Assembly (NCBI RefSeq): GCF_902712915.1
Contig: NZ_CACTIA010000005.1
Location: 868,001 to 932,000 of the forward strand
Direction: 5' to 3'
Length of the DNA stretch: 64,000 nucleotides
Origin: Acidiphilium sp. C61
GTDB lineage: Bacteria; Pseudomonadota; Alphaproteobacteria; Acetobacterales; Acetobacteraceae
Under the pieces are notes generated by a model. That model did no database searches and had not been told where the DNA came from. It saw nothing but the letters and a program-made list of their open reading frames with translations. The position numbers and the translations under genes are program-made. Positions 1-8,545 of the stretch are shown in pieces (the stretch's first letter is position 1; each line of letters opens with the position of its first letter).

Positions 1-457
1 GGCGGCACCTGTCGGCCGCTACGTGCTCGACCTGCACGGCGAGGGAAGGCAGAGCTGGCCCGCCTCCGATGCGCTGTGCGCCAGCCTGCAGGTGCTCAAC
101 CACCTTCAGGATTGCGCGAAGGATTTCAACGCTCTCGACCGTTCATACATCCCGGGCGACTGGTTGCAGGCGGTCGGGCTCGGGCCGGATGCCGTCACCG
201 CCGCGGCGACACCGCCGGCGCTGCGCTCGGTGTTCGACGCGATGCTGCAAAGGACGGCGGAGCTGAACGCGAAGGCGGCGCATCTGCCGGGCTTCGTGAT
301 GGCGCGCGGGCTGCGGATCGAGACCGCGATCATCGTCGGCCTCGCCCGCCGGCTGCATCGCCGGCTATCGAATGAAGACCCGCTGGCCGGGCGGGTGAAG
401 CTGCTCCGGCGCGATGCCGCGGGCGCCGTGCTCGCCGGGCTGGCCAGGCTTGTATGA
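1..457 (+). CDS. hpnC: Hydroxysqualene synthase HpnC, C-terminal part (cut by window start)
   Basis: The 3' end of a trans-isoprenyl diphosphate synthase of the squalene/phytoene synthase superfamily. The open frame runs in from the left edge (frame 2) with no start inside the window; the first internal Met at position 23 is not the true start. Visible residues include PVGRYVLDLHGE and a second Asp-rich helix (LNHLQDCAKDF), followed by an IPGDWL segment typical of HpnC. In the HpnCDE route, HpnC converts presqualene diphosphate made by HpnD into hydroxysqualene, which HpnE reduces to squalene for hopanoid synthesis. Gene order hpnC-hpnD-hpnE supports the call over CrtB-type phytoene synthase. 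The stop lies 27 bases before the hpnD ATG I prefer, so the genes are almost certainly one operon. Confidence 0.88.
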   Translation, partial: AAPVGRYVLDLHGEGRQSWPASDALCASLQVLNHLQDCAKDFNALDRSYIPGDWLQAVGLGPDAVTAAATPPALRSVFDAMLQRTAELNAKAAHLPGFVMARGLRIETAIIVGLARRLHRRLSNEDPLAGRVKLLRRDAAGAVLAGLARLV

Positions 458-484
458 TATTGCTTGTGTGATGTTGCTTCTGTG

Positions 485-1357
485 ATGTTGATGACGCCCG
501 ATCCCACTCTTTTCGCCGAGGATGCCGCGACCGTTGCCGCCGCCACGCGCGCCGCCGGCACCTCGTTCTATCGTGGCATGAGCGTGCTGCCGGCGCCGCG
601 CCGCACCGCGATGTATGCGATCTACACCTTCTGCCGGGTGGTGGACGACATCGCCGACGAGGAGGCGCCGCTCGCAGCCAAGCGCGACGGGCTGGATGCC
701 TGGCGCCGGCGGATCGACGCGCTGCCCGAGGGCGGCGATGACGCGGTCACCCGCCTGCTGCGCGATGCCTCGCTGCGCTACGCGCTGCGGCGGGAGGATT
801 TCCACGCGATCATCGACGGGATGGAGATGGATGCCGGCGCGCCGATCATCGCACCCGACATGGCCATGCTCGATCTTTATTGCGACCGCGTGGCTTCGGC
901 GGTGGGGCGGCTGTCGATCCGGGTGTTCGGCGAGGTTTCGGCCCAGGGCGACAGGGTCGCGCATCATCTCGGCCGGGCCCTGCAACTGACCAACATCCTG
1001 CGCGATGTCGGCGAGGATGCCGCGCGGGGGCGGATCTATCTGCCGCGCGAGGCGCTGGAGGCCGCGGGGGCGGCCGCCGATCCGGCAACGCTGCTGGCCG
1101 ATCCGGGACTGAAGCGGGCGATGGCCGAGATCGCCGGGCTGGCGGAGCAGCATTTCGCCGAGGCCGAGGCCGCGATGCGCGGCTGCGATCGCCGCGCGGT
1201 GCTGCCGGCGCGCATGATGGCGGACGCCTATCGGCCGCTGCTCGGCGTGATGCGCGAGTCGGGCTTCGCCCATCCTGAGCGTCGGCCGAGCCTGCCCGCC
1301 TGGCGCAAGCTGCGCCTTGCCGCCGAGCTTATCATCCGGACCGACCGGCGACGATGA
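485..1357 (+). CDS. hpnD: Presqualene diphosphate synthase HpnD
   Basis: About 290 residues, normal for the family. It joins two farnesyl diphosphates into presqualene diphosphate at the inner membrane, the first committed step of bacterial squalene and hopanoid formation. The first Asp-rich Mg-binding motif is visible as VVDDIADEE, the second near LTNILRDVGEDAARGR, with the family signature YLP just after. The start is uncertain: the frame is open from a TTG at 464, and ATGs lie at 485 and 491. No strong Shine-Dalgarno is visible because the junction is a small direct repeat (TGTGATGTTG twice). I chose 485. The last four bases overlap the hpnE start (ATGA), indicating translational coupling. 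Confidence 0.9.
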   Translation: MLMTPDPTLFAEDAATVAAATRAAGTSFYRGMSVLPAPRRTAMYAIYTFCRVVDDIADEEAPLAAKRDGLDAWRRRIDALPEGGDDAVTRLLRDASLRYALRREDFHAIIDGMEMDAGAPIIAPDMAMLDLYCDRVASAVGRLSIRVFGEVSAQGDRVAHHLGRALQLTNILRDVGEDAARGRIYLPREALEAAGAAADPATLLADPGLKRAMAEIAGLAEQHFAEAEAAMRGCDRRAVLPARMMADAYRPLLGVMRESGFAHPERRPSLPAWRKLRLAAELIIRTDRRR

Positions 1358-2586
1358 GCCGCGTCCATGTGATCGGCGCCGGCATGGCAGGACTGTCCGC
1401 CGCGACCGCCCTTGCCGCGCAGGGACGGCAGGTCGTGCTCTACGAGGCGGCGAAATGGGCGGGGGGGCGCTGCCGCTCCTATGACGACGCCGCCCTCGGC
1501 TGCCGGATCGACAACGGCAATCACCTGCTGTTGTCGGGCAACCGCAACACCATGGCCTATCTGCGCCGGATCGGCGCGGAGAACACGTTGACCGGGCCGG
1601 ACCGGCCGCTGTTTCCGTTCATCGATCTCGCCTCGGGCCAGGCCTGGACGCTACGGCTGAACCACGGAAAGCTGCCCTGGTGGGTGCTGCGCCGGGACTG
1701 GCGGGTGCCGGGGACGAATCCGCTTGACTATCTCGCACTCCGCCGGCTGGAGCGTGCCGGACAAGATGATCTCGTCGTCGGAATGCTGGGCGGACTCGGC
1801 ATGCTGTATGACCGGCTGCTCGAACCGCTGGCGATCGCCGCCCTCAATACCAAACCGGACATCGCCTCCGCAGCACCGCTGGCGGCCGTGGTGCGGGAGA
1901 GCCTCGCGCGCGGCGGTGCGGCGACCATGCCGCGCATGCCGGAGGTCGGGCTTTCGGAGAGCTTCGTCGATCCCGCCCTCGCCTATCTGCGCGCACGCGG
2001 TGCCGAATTGCGGTTCGGCGCGCGCATTGCCGGGCTGACGATGGCGAATGGGCGGGTGAGCGGCCTCGCCGGCCCGAATGTCGATGAGATCATCGGCGCG
2101 GAGGATGCGGTCATACTGGCGACGCCGCCCTGGGTCGCGGCCGAACTGCTGCCCGGGCTCGCGGTGCCGCAGATGCACGAGGCGATCGTCAACCTGCATT
2201 TCCGCGCTGGAATCGCTCCGGGGCCGGCCGGGTTCTACGGGCTGGTCGGCGGCACCGCTGAATGGGTGTTCGAGAAATCGGAGGTCGTGTCGGTCACGAT
2301 CAGCGCGGCCAATGACCGGCTCGGGCAGGACACGGACGAACTCGCCGCCGAGGTCTGGGCCGATCTCCGGCGTGGTTTCGGGCTGCCGCGGACGATGCCG
2401 CCCTATCGGGTGGTAAAGGAAAAACGCGCGACCTTTGCCGCAACGCCGGCGCAGCTTGCCCGGCGGCCCGGCACACGCACCGCACTCGCTAACCTGAAAC
2501 TCGCCGGCGACTATACCGCGACAGGCTTGCCCTCGACCATCGAAGGGGCGATCCGGTCGGGCGAGTCGGCCGCGCAAGAGAGCTGA
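1354..2586 (+). CDS. hpnE: Hydroxysqualene dehydroxylase HpnE (FAD amine-oxidase fold)
   Basis: A 410-residue flavoprotein. The N-terminus has the dinucleotide-binding motif HVIGAGMAGLSAA followed by the GGR segment (WAGGRCRSY) seen in squalene/carotene-associated oxidoreductases. The C-terminus has the second FAD motif, LAGDYTATGLPSTIEGA, with the expected terminal helix (IRSGESAA). It reduces hydroxysqualene to squalene, completing the HpnCDE pathway. It starts at the ATG that overlaps the hpnD stop. A strong hairpin follows three bases after the stop codon, so the operon probably ends here; no squalene-hopene cyclase gene is present downstream in this window. Confidence 0.9.
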   Translation: MSRVHVIGAGMAGLSAATALAAQGRQVVLYEAAKWAGGRCRSYDDAALGCRIDNGNHLLLSGNRNTMAYLRRIGAENTLTGPDRPLFPFIDLASGQAWTLRLNHGKLPWWVLRRDWRVPGTNPLDYLALRRLERAGQDDLVVGMLGGLGMLYDRLLEPLAIAALNTKPDIASAAPLAAVVRESLARGGAATMPRMPEVGLSESFVDPALAYLRARGAELRFGARIAGLTMANGRVSGLAGPNVDEIIGAEDAVILATPPWVAAELLPGLAVPQMHEAIVNLHFRAGIAPGPAGFYGLVGGTAEWVFEKSEVVSVTISAANDRLGQDTDELAAEVWADLRRGFGLPRTMPPYRVVKEKRATFAATPAQLARRPGTRTALANLKLAGDYTATGLPSTIEGAIRSGESAAQES

Positions 2587-2588
2587 CC

Positions 2589-2622
2589 GCACCTTTCGGG
2601 TTTGTGGAAACCCGAAAGGTGC
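2589..2622 (+). terminator. Strong hairpin after hpnE, probable transcript end
   Basis: A perfect 15-bp inverted repeat (GCACCTTTCGGGTTT / AAACCCGAAAGGTGC) with a 4-base loop starts three bases after the hpnE stop. No run of T follows, so it may act as an RNA-stabilising 3' structure or a weak terminator and not as a classical intrinsic terminator. From here to 2820 I see no supported gene; a 66-codon open frame at 2602-2802 has no recognisable features. Confidence 0.6.
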
Positions 2623-2820
2623 TGGCGGGCGCGTGCTTCGCGTTGCAATGCAGCAACATTCCGTTTCAAGCGAAAAATCAGGGATTTAGACTTATTCGAT
2701 GCGTTTTATCAACGAACTCCTGGCGCACCGGGAGCTTTGCAAATCTGCAACACTGGTCGCGGGTTAGTTCGCCGCCCCGGTAATCCGGCTATTTTTGCTT
2801 GACCGTCGGTGACTTAACCG

Positions 2821-2852
2821 GAATGCTTGTAACCGGGGCAAAAGTCCGGGCG
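2821..2852 (+). repeat. Left target duplication and left inverted repeat of the IS66 element
   Basis: Bases 2821-2828 are the 8-bp target copy GAATGCTT. Bases 2829-2852 are the left terminal repeat, starting GTAACCGGGGCA and ending CCGGGCG. It differs from the right end at three positions. Confidence 0.92.
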
Positions 2853-4519
2853 GGGAATGATTTTTTGCTTGCGCGGTCACGGTTGGGACTGATTCAAACT
2901 TTGGGTGACCGAGCCGTCCGACTTTGATGATCTGCCTGCGAGTGAGCTGAAGCATATGGTGCTTCAGCTTCTGGCGGAGAACGCGGAGCAGGCGCGTCAG
3001 ATTGCGGCGTTGCGTGAGGAGGTCGCGCGTCTGAAGGGGCTTAAAGGCCCTCCCGACATCAAGCCGCCGAGCCGGCCGAGCGGGATGGAGCGCGCGACGT
3101 CGCCGACGCGGGCGCCGGGCGGCAAAGGTCGGGGCAAATTCACGCCCCGGATTGGCATCGAGGAGCGGGTCATCGCGGCGGATGCACCGGCGGGCTCGCG
3201 GTTCAAGGGATATGAGAGTTTTCTGGTTCAGGATCTGGTTCTGCGGGCGCGAGCGATCCGCTACCGGCGGGAGCGGTGGGTGACGCCGGCGGGCCGGACG
3301 ATCGTTGCGCCGCTGCCGTCGGGGGTGGTGGGGCATTTCGGCGCGGAACTGCGACGCTTCGTGCTGATGCTGCATCACCAGGGGCAGGTGACGGTGGAGC
3401 GGCTGACGGCGCAGTTGCGGGCCTTTGGGGTGGCGATCTCCAAGCGGCAGGTGCTGCGGCTGCTGATCGAGGGACAGGAGGGTTTCCTTGCGGAGAGCCG
3501 CGACGTCCTGCGGGCGGGACTTGCGACAGCGGCTTGGGTGACGGTGGACGACACCGGCGCGCGGCATGCCGGGCGGAACGGGTTCTGCACCCATGTCGGC
3601 AATGACGATTTCGCCTGGTTCGGCACGAGGGAGAGCAAGAGCCGGCTGAACTTCCTCGACCTGCTGCGGGCCGGGCACACCGACTATGTCGTCAACGACG
3701 CGGCACTCGCCTACATGCGCGGGCGCGCGCTCGCTGGCCCGGTGATCCGCACTCTTGCCGACGCCGCGGCGAAAGAGTTCGCCGATCATGCGGCCTGGCA
3801 GGCGCATCTGGAGCGGCTTGGCATCAGCGTGCTCAAGGTCCATCCCGACCCGGTCCGGATCGCCACCGAAGGTGCGCTCTGGGGTGCCGTCCGGGACCAC
3901 GGGTTCCTGAATGACACCGTCATCGTCAGCGACGACGCCGGACAGTTCGTGGTCGGCAGGCACGCGCTGTGCTGGGTCCACGCCGAACGATTGGTGCACA
4001 GGCTCGACACTTTCACCGAGCGACATCGGGCCGCGCAGGCGCATGTCCGCAATCTGATCTGGTGGTTTTACGCCGATCTCAAGGCCTACCGTGCCGATCC
4101 CACGCGACGACGCCGAAGCGAGTTGCGCGTCCGCTTCGATCGCATCTTCCGAAGACGCACCGGTTTTGCCACTCTCGACCGCCTGCTTGCACGCCTGCAC
4201 GCCAACAAGGCGGAGTTGCTGACCGTGCTCGACCGCCCGGAGATCCCGCTCCACACCAACGGCTCCGAGCGCGACATCCGCCTGCACGTGACCAGGCGCA
4301 AGATCAGCGGCGGCACCCAGGCCGTCCTCGGCCGCGACTGCCGCGACGCTTTCCTCGGCCTCATGCGCACCACAACCAGGCTCGGCTTCTCGTTCTGGGA
4401 CTATCTCGGCGATCGCCTCCACGTCCCCGATCAGGCCGCCGTCCCCTATCTCCCGGATCTGCTCAGGGCCCGCGCCCACCAGGCTTGAACAAAATCGCCC
4501 GGGATTCTGCCCCGGTTAC
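2829..4519 (+). mobile_element. Complete IS66-family insertion sequence, single-transposase type
   Basis: A 1,691-bp element bounded by 24-bp imperfect inverted repeats (21 of 24 matching) that begin GTAACCGGGGCA, the GTAA end typical of IS66-family elements. It is flanked by a perfect 8-bp direct repeat GAATGCTT (2821-2828 and 4520-4527), the target-site length known for this family. It contains one long gene (2905-4488) and no tnpA/tnpB accessory genes, which fits the single-gene ISBst12-like subgroup. Intact ends, open frame and perfect target duplication indicate a recent and possibly still active insertion. It landed between hpnE and the ROK regulator without breaking either gene. Confidence 0.93.
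2905..4488 (+). CDS. IS66-family transposase (TnpC-like)
   Basis: A 527-residue DDE transposase that starts at GTG (2905). Residues 12-50 form a Leu/Glu/Arg-rich coiled coil (the helix-turn-leucine region of IS66 transposases). A Pro/Gly/Lys linker follows (about 50-75), and then the catalytic core. Acidic residues probably forming the active site are in WVTVDDTGARH, in the VSDDAGQF segment and in the C-terminal TNGSERDIRLHVTRRK, which matches the conserved Glu-containing IS66 motif. A Cys-x-His-x-Glu stretch (CWVHAERL) corresponds to the family's CxxH region. No frameshift or stop interrupts it, so it is probably functional. It is the only gene of the element. Confidence 0.92.
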   Translation: MTEPSDFDDLPASELKHMVLQLLAENAEQARQIAALREEVARLKGLKGPPDIKPPSRPSGMERATSPTRAPGGKGRGKFTPRIGIEERVIAADAPAGSRFKGYESFLVQDLVLRARAIRYRRERWVTPAGRTIVAPLPSGVVGHFGAELRRFVLMLHHQGQVTVERLTAQLRAFGVAISKRQVLRLLIEGQEGFLAESRDVLRAGLATAAWVTVDDTGARHAGRNGFCTHVGNDDFAWFGTRESKSRLNFLDLLRAGHTDYVVNDAALAYMRGRALAGPVIRTLADAAAKEFADHAAWQAHLERLGISVLKVHPDPVRIATEGALWGAVRDHGFLNDTVIVSDDAGQFVVGRHALCWVHAERLVHRLDTFTERHRAAQAHVRNLIWWFYADLKAYRADPTRRRRSELRVRFDRIFRRRTGFATLDRLLARLHANKAELLTVLDRPEIPLHTNGSERDIRLHVTRRKISGGTQAVLGRDCRDAFLGLMRTTTRLGFSFWDYLGDRLHVPDQAAVPYLPDLLRARAHQA

Positions 4520-4527
4520 GAATGCTT
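4496..4527 (+). repeat. Right inverted repeat and right target duplication of the IS66 element
   Basis: Bases 4496-4519 are the right terminal repeat (ending CCCCGGTTAC, reverse complement of the left end with three mismatches). Bases 4520-4527 are the second copy of the GAATGCTT target site. Confidence 0.92.
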
Positions 4528-4633
4528 GACAGTAATTTGTAAGAGTCACGGCGCACAAGAATGGCGCCGGTATCGGGAGGCAACGGGAAACGGCATGCGC
4601 GCGTGCGGCATGACTGATTATCCGGGCGATCGT

Positions 4634-5830
4634 TCACGACGCGATCATGGGTCGCGCGCGATCGAGGCGAACCGGCGGATCATCGAGAAACTGCTGCAGC
4701 GCCAGCGCGATGCCGCCCATCGACGCCGCGGTGGCGCTCATTTCGGACACGACGATCTCGACATCGCGGTAGATCGCGGCGAGTGCGTTGGCTTCCAGGG
4801 TTTCCATCGCCGCGGGCAGCAGGAATGGCGCGAGCTGCGCGAGGCTGCCCCCGAGCACGATCCGGCGCGGGCTGATGATATTGATCAGGTTCGCAAGGCC
4901 AAGGCCGAGATGACGGCCGGCTTCGGCCATGACCGACCGCGCCACCGCATCGCCGGCCTCGCAGGCCTGGCGCGCCGCCGCGACATCGGCCGCGCGATGG
5001 CCGCGGGCGGCAAGATCGCCCAGGATCGCGCGTTCGGACACATAGGCCTCGAAGCAGCCACGCCCGCCGCAGCCGCACGGACGCCCGCCGGGAACGATTT
5101 TCATGTGGCCGATTTCACCGGCGAGCCCGTGCGGGCCGCGATAGAGCTCGCCCATCAGGTAGAGGCCGCCGCCGATGCCGGATCGGCCCATCACATAGAT
5201 GAAATCGGCAATGTCGCGGCTGGCACCGAACAGATGCTCGGCAAGGGCCGCGGCCTTGACGTCGTTTTCGACGCGGACGGGGACTTTGATCCGTGCCGTG
5301 AGCGTGCCGGCCAGATCGAGGTCGCGCCAGCCGATATTCGGGGCGAACACGACACGGCCGCCGGTGGTAACCAGCGCCGGTACCGCAACGCCGACGGCGA
5401 GCAGCGTGCTGCGCGGCGCCCGCAGCGAGCGCAGGGCGGCGGTTATGCCGCCCCGCACGGCGGTGATCGCATCCTCGGGAGAGGTGCTGCCGGGCACGAC
5501 GAGATCGCTGCAGGCAGCGCCGTCGATCGTCGAGATCAGGATGCGGATGGCATCGGGCTCGACGCCGATGCCGGCGAGATAGCCGGCACGGGGATCGAGG
5601 CTGAGCGCCGTGGTCGGCCGACCGGCGCGCCCGGTCGGCGCCTCGGTGTCGCGACGGACGATGCCGCCGGATTCGAGATTGCTGATGATGATGGAGATGG
5701 TCGCGGGATCGATACCCGAAATCTGCGAGAGCTTCTGCTGCGAGATGCCCGGATTCTGCCGGATCATGTGGAACAGCCGCGCCGAGTTGATGCGCCGGAC
5801 CAGTGCCGAATTCACGCGCGCCCGGGTCAT
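4634..5830 (-). CDS. ROK-family transcriptional repressor (NagC/XylR type)
   Basis: About 398 residues. The N-terminal MarR-like winged helix (NPGISQQKLSQISGIDPATISIIISNLE) is followed by a ROK sugar-kinase-like domain. The zinc-binding ROK signature is clear (EIGHMKIVPGGRPCGCGGRGCFEAYVS), as is the effector-binding region VENDVKAAALAE. Such proteins usually repress sugar uptake or catabolic genes and release DNA on binding a sugar or sugar phosphate. The frame is open further upstream to 5887, but the ATG at 5830 directly follows an A/G-rich Shine-Dalgarno (GGGGAGGGGGA) and is preferred. The gene is divergent from the porin at 6208, so the porin is its likely target. The inducer cannot be read from sequence. 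Confidence 0.85.
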   Translation of the reverse strand: MTRARVNSALVRRINSARLFHMIRQNPGISQQKLSQISGIDPATISIIISNLESGGIVRRDTEAPTGRAGRPTTALSLDPRAGYLAGIGVEPDAIRILISTIDGAACSDLVVPGSTSPEDAITAVRGGITAALRSLRAPRSTLLAVGVAVPALVTTGGRVVFAPNIGWRDLDLAGTLTARIKVPVRVENDVKAAALAEHLFGASRDIADFIYVMGRSGIGGGLYLMGELYRGPHGLAGEIGHMKIVPGGRPCGCGGRGCFEAYVSERAILGDLAARGHRAADVAAARQACEAGDAVARSVMAEAGRHLGLGLANLINIISPRRIVLGGSLAQLAPFLLPAAMETLEANALAAIYRDVEIVVSEMSATAASMGGIALALQQFLDDPPVRLDRARPMIAS

Positions 5831-6207
5831 TCCCCCTCCCCTGGCGGCCGGATCATCGTGCCCCGCCGGGCTCGAAACCGACACCATGAATCTTTCTTGA
5901 CATTGAAAACGCTCCTCTCTACTGGTTTCTTAAAGAGTAAAAATAATTCGTGCAAGCGACAGTCAGAGCGCACCGCACGGAGAACAGACAGGGACGGAAC
6001 GATGCCGGTTGCGGCAATTGAACGACAGCCTCGGGTTTGCGGAGACCTGCGCGCGGCACAGCATCAGCGCGTATTCCACGCGGCATGGCCTGGCGCGGCC
6101 ATCGCCACCGTCCACCCGCCGCAGATGGCGAAGCGGCGGGCCGGATCCGTGCGCACGGCGCGGATTTCGCCAGCAAAAAAATCTTTCAACATGGAGGTCC
6201 AACCATA
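5831..6207. promoter_or_regulatory. Divergent control region between ROK repressor and porin
   Basis: This is 377 bases without a supported gene. A -35-like TTGACA (5897-5902) with a 17-base spacer and a poor -10 (TACTGG, 5920-5925) points toward the porin; just after it lies an A/T-rich stretch (5927-5950) suitable for an operator. The rest is a long G+C-rich leader, with GGAGG at 6193-6197 serving the porin ATG. Promoter assignment is tentative. Confidence 0.35.
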
Positions 6208-7680
6208 ATGCGAAACATCGGCAACCAGGCGGGCAATGCCCCGGCCCGGTCTGCGACGCGGAAGCTGCGCCACGCCGCATGCGCCGCGGGCGTGATCAGC
6301 CTTTTCGGTCTCGCACCGCTGGCGCACGCGCAAAGCCTCGGCGACGCGCTGCGGCAGACCACGTTCCAGGGCATGGTCGGCGCGATCCACTTCGACTATG
6401 GCAATAACGGTCATTCGAGCAAGAGCACGCACTCCTTCGCGATCGGCGGGCATCTGATCGCCCATACCGGCTCGTTCGACGGGTTCAGCGTCGGCCTCGG
6501 CGGGTACACCGCGCAGTCGCTCGGCCTGTACAGCAAGAACAACGCCAGCGACCGGGTGCATTATGACGGTGAACTCACCGGCTCGCATTACGGCATCCAG
6601 TCGTTTCGCCAGGCCTATCTGCAGTATCAGACGCCGAAAGTGGAAATCCGCTTCGGCCGCCAGCTGATCCAGACGCCCTATGCGAACCAGGATTACTACA
6701 CGTTCAACCCGCGCGCCTTCATGGGCGTTGCCGGTGTCGTGAACGTGCTTGGCGATGGTTCCAACAAGGTCGATGCCGGGGCGCTGAGCCTCGATGGCGA
6801 TCCGGCGGCGTTCAGCGTCTTCATGACGCGGATGTTCACCTATGAAAGCCGCTATTCCAGCTCCTTTGTCGCCAACAACCGCTATTCCGGCACCAAGCCG
6901 ACCAACGGCTTCATCGCGATCGGCGCGCGGTATCATGGCGATGTGGGCTCGACCCAGCTGACGGCGCAGGCGTGGTATTACGACTTCTACCAGTACGCGC
7001 AGCTCGTCTATGGGCAGCTCGACCTTGTCCAGCCGCTTGCCAACGGCCAGGCCATTTTCGGCTCGGTGCAGGCGCTGACCGAAGGCAACTCGGCTGGCAA
7101 TGCTTCGAGGATCATGGCGTTCACCAGCAACAGCTCGAACTCGATCAATGCCCATCTGTACGGCGCCAAGCTCGGCTATTCGTTCGGCGACGGCAGCATC
7201 GCGCTGATCGGCAACTATGCGCCGACCGAATACAACTCGTTCCATCATGGCGGCGTGCTCCACCCGTATAACGACAATACCGGCACGAGCTTCACCGACA
7301 CGATGCAGAACGGCGTTCCGAATCTCGGGCCGGGCTATGCGTATGGTGTGACGACCAACTACGACTTCCTCAACAAGAAGCTGAAGGTTGGTGTTACGTA
7401 TGTGCGCTACCTCGTCCGCTACGGCTATGGCGGCGATGCACAAAACTATACGAGCTATGCCGGCCCCTACAGCTTCCCGAATGCCAACTACATCCCGAAC
7501 CAGCAACTCTGGGCGCTGGACGCGAATGCGTCGTACGATCTGTCCTCGATCCTCAAGGGGCTCTCGGTGGCGGAAGATACCGACGTGACCGTCGCGGAAA
7601 ACCGGGCGGGCTATACGGGAACCGCGCATTACAACAACCCCTACTTCAGCAGCCGTTTCTACCTCGAATATAATTTCTGA
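6208..7680 (+). CDS. OprD-like outer-membrane porin
   Basis: About 490 residues. The N-terminus has a signal peptide (basic stretch TRKLRH, hydrophobic core, cleavage after APLAHAQ). The mature part has the aromatic/Gly alternation of a beta-barrel and ends in an aromatic residue (YLEYNF), the outer-membrane assembly signal. The segment EIRFGRQLIQTPYANQDYY resembles the conserved OprD-family strand/loop. It probably passes small organic solutes into the periplasm. The start at 6208 is chosen because GGAGG lies 11 bases upstream and the signal peptide begins there; the longer open frame from 6037 is not needed. The gene stands alone, divergent from the ROK repressor, and is closed by an intrinsic terminator at 7700. 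Substrate unknown. Confidence 0.8.
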   Translation: MRNIGNQAGNAPARSATRKLRHAACAAGVISLFGLAPLAHAQSLGDALRQTTFQGMVGAIHFDYGNNGHSSKSTHSFAIGGHLIAHTGSFDGFSVGLGGYTAQSLGLYSKNNASDRVHYDGELTGSHYGIQSFRQAYLQYQTPKVEIRFGRQLIQTPYANQDYYTFNPRAFMGVAGVVNVLGDGSNKVDAGALSLDGDPAAFSVFMTRMFTYESRYSSSFVANNRYSGTKPTNGFIAIGARYHGDVGSTQLTAQAWYYDFYQYAQLVYGQLDLVQPLANGQAIFGSVQALTEGNSAGNASRIMAFTSNSSNSINAHLYGAKLGYSFGDGSIALIGNYAPTEYNSFHHGGVLHPYNDNTGTSFTDTMQNGVPNLGPGYAYGVTTNYDFLNKKLKVGVTYVRYLVRYGYGGDAQNYTSYAGPYSFPNANYIPNQQLWALDANASYDLSSILKGLSVAEDTDVTVAENRAGYTGTAHYNNPYFSSRFYLEYNF

Positions 7681-7699
7681 GGTTTCCGGCGAACATGAC

Positions 7700-7731
7700 G
7701 CGCCCGGGCCAACCGCCCGGGCGCTTTTTTT
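7700..7731 (+). terminator. Intrinsic terminator of the porin gene
   Basis: A perfect 10-bp G+C stem (GCGCCCGGGC / GCCCGGGCGC) with a 5-base loop is followed by seven T residues, 20 bases after the porin stop. Confidence 0.92.
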
Positions 7732-7751
7732 GCGCTGGATACGGTTCACGA

Positions 7752-7912
7752 CAGAGCATGTATCGATCCCATCGGATCGGATGCCATGCTCTGTGGTATT
7801 GATCACTGCAGCAACTCTACCCGATCAGACGGAGTCATCTGATCGGATAGAGTTGCTCTTTTTATCGATATGATCGAGCACGACATCCGATCCAGAAGGA
7901 TCGGAAAGTGCT
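7752..7912. repeat. Cluster of three palindromic intergenic repeats
   Basis: Three hairpins lie side by side: 7752-7793 (AGAGCATG...CATGCTCT ends), 7810-7855 (GCAACTCTA ends around CGATCAGA / TCTGATCG arms) and 7875-7912 (GAGCAC...GTGCTC ends around CCGATCC / GGATCGG arms). They belong to the same family as copies near 21.4, 25.1, 41.6, 51.9 and 58.7 kb. They fill the gap between the porin terminator and the 3' end of the exported-protein operon that comes from the other strand. Confidence 0.75.
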
Positions 7913-8467
7913 CTAGAGATGCTGGCCGCGCTCCACCAGAAACTGCGCCGGCAGGACGTGCGCGTCGACAAATCGCAGTGTCATCAGACGGCCGTTCCAG
8001 TAGGGTGAAAAGCACAACGGCTGCTGCTTGCCTTTCAGGCTCCAGCACGCATCCTTTGAATTGACCGACTGGACGCCCGCCTCATCGACGACACGACCAT
8101 CAGCGCCGACCAGCCGCATGGTGAGTTGGCCACTTGGCGCGACATAGATCGAGGTTCGCCCGCCATCCGCGAGCGGCCGATAGAGTGTGTTGCCCAGGGT
8201 CAGATGCAGGAAGCCGACTTTCGTCAGAGGCTGCCCGTAATTCGAATAGCCGTTCCCAAGGCCGGGACCGGATGCTGGTGCTACCGCGCTTGCGGATGTT
8301 GCGGCATGCGAGGGCGCAGGCTGCCCGCCGGTTTGCAGGCCATGGCCCGACATGCAGCCGCCCAGCGCCAGAGCAGGGATAAGCCATACGACATGGCGCA
8401 AGCCCGGCAGGCGCGGGAGACAGGAAGTGCTGAGACCACGTTCCGCTTGAAACATCTTCACTCTCAT
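7913..8467 (-). CDS. Predicted lipoprotein, last gene of the QN-repeat (amyloid-like) operon
   Basis: 184 residues, function not recognised. The N-terminus is a lipoprotein signal: a basic stretch, hydrophobic core LIPALALGGC, and the lipobox Cys followed by MSG. A Ser/Ala/Pro-rich linker comes next, then a small globular domain (about 75-184) with two cysteines (DACWSL and PLCFSP) that could form a disulfide. The ATG at 8455 is an alternative start with a better purine-rich leader. It is the sixth and last gene in the series from 11832, so it may be an outer-membrane anchor or assembly factor for the exported QN proteins. That role is inferred from position only; I see no CsgG-like pore. Confidence 0.55.
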   Translation of the reverse strand: MRVKMFQAERGLSTSCLPRLPGLRHVVWLIPALALGGCMSGHGLQTGGQPAPSHAATSASAVAPASGPGLGNGYSNYGQPLTKVGFLHLTLGNTLYRPLADGGRTSIYVAPSGQLTMRLVGADGRVVDEAGVQSVNSKDACWSLKGKQQPLCFSPYWNGRLMTLRFVDAHVLPAQFLVERGQHL

Positions 8468-8545
8468 TCCGGTATCAGATCCGGCAGGTTATCGTTGAGC
8501 AGCGAACGCATTCGCTCGCACTCCCGTCGCCTCCGGCGCCGGAAT

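Noticed and set aside
2602..2802. A 66-codon open frame between hpnE and the insertion sequence
   Set aside because: It starts inside the hairpin after hpnE, has no ribosome site and no recognisable features.
4526..6208. A 560-codon plus-strand open frame across the ROK regulator
   Set aside because: The minus-strand ROK protein has helix-turn-helix and zinc-binding motifs; the plus-strand product is low-complexity Arg/Ala/Gly.
6064..7806. A 580-codon open frame on the minus strand across the porin gene
   Set aside because: It is antisense to a gene with signal peptide, ribosome site, barrel pattern and terminator; the antisense product is Arg/Val-rich with no domain. It is a G+C-rich shadow frame.
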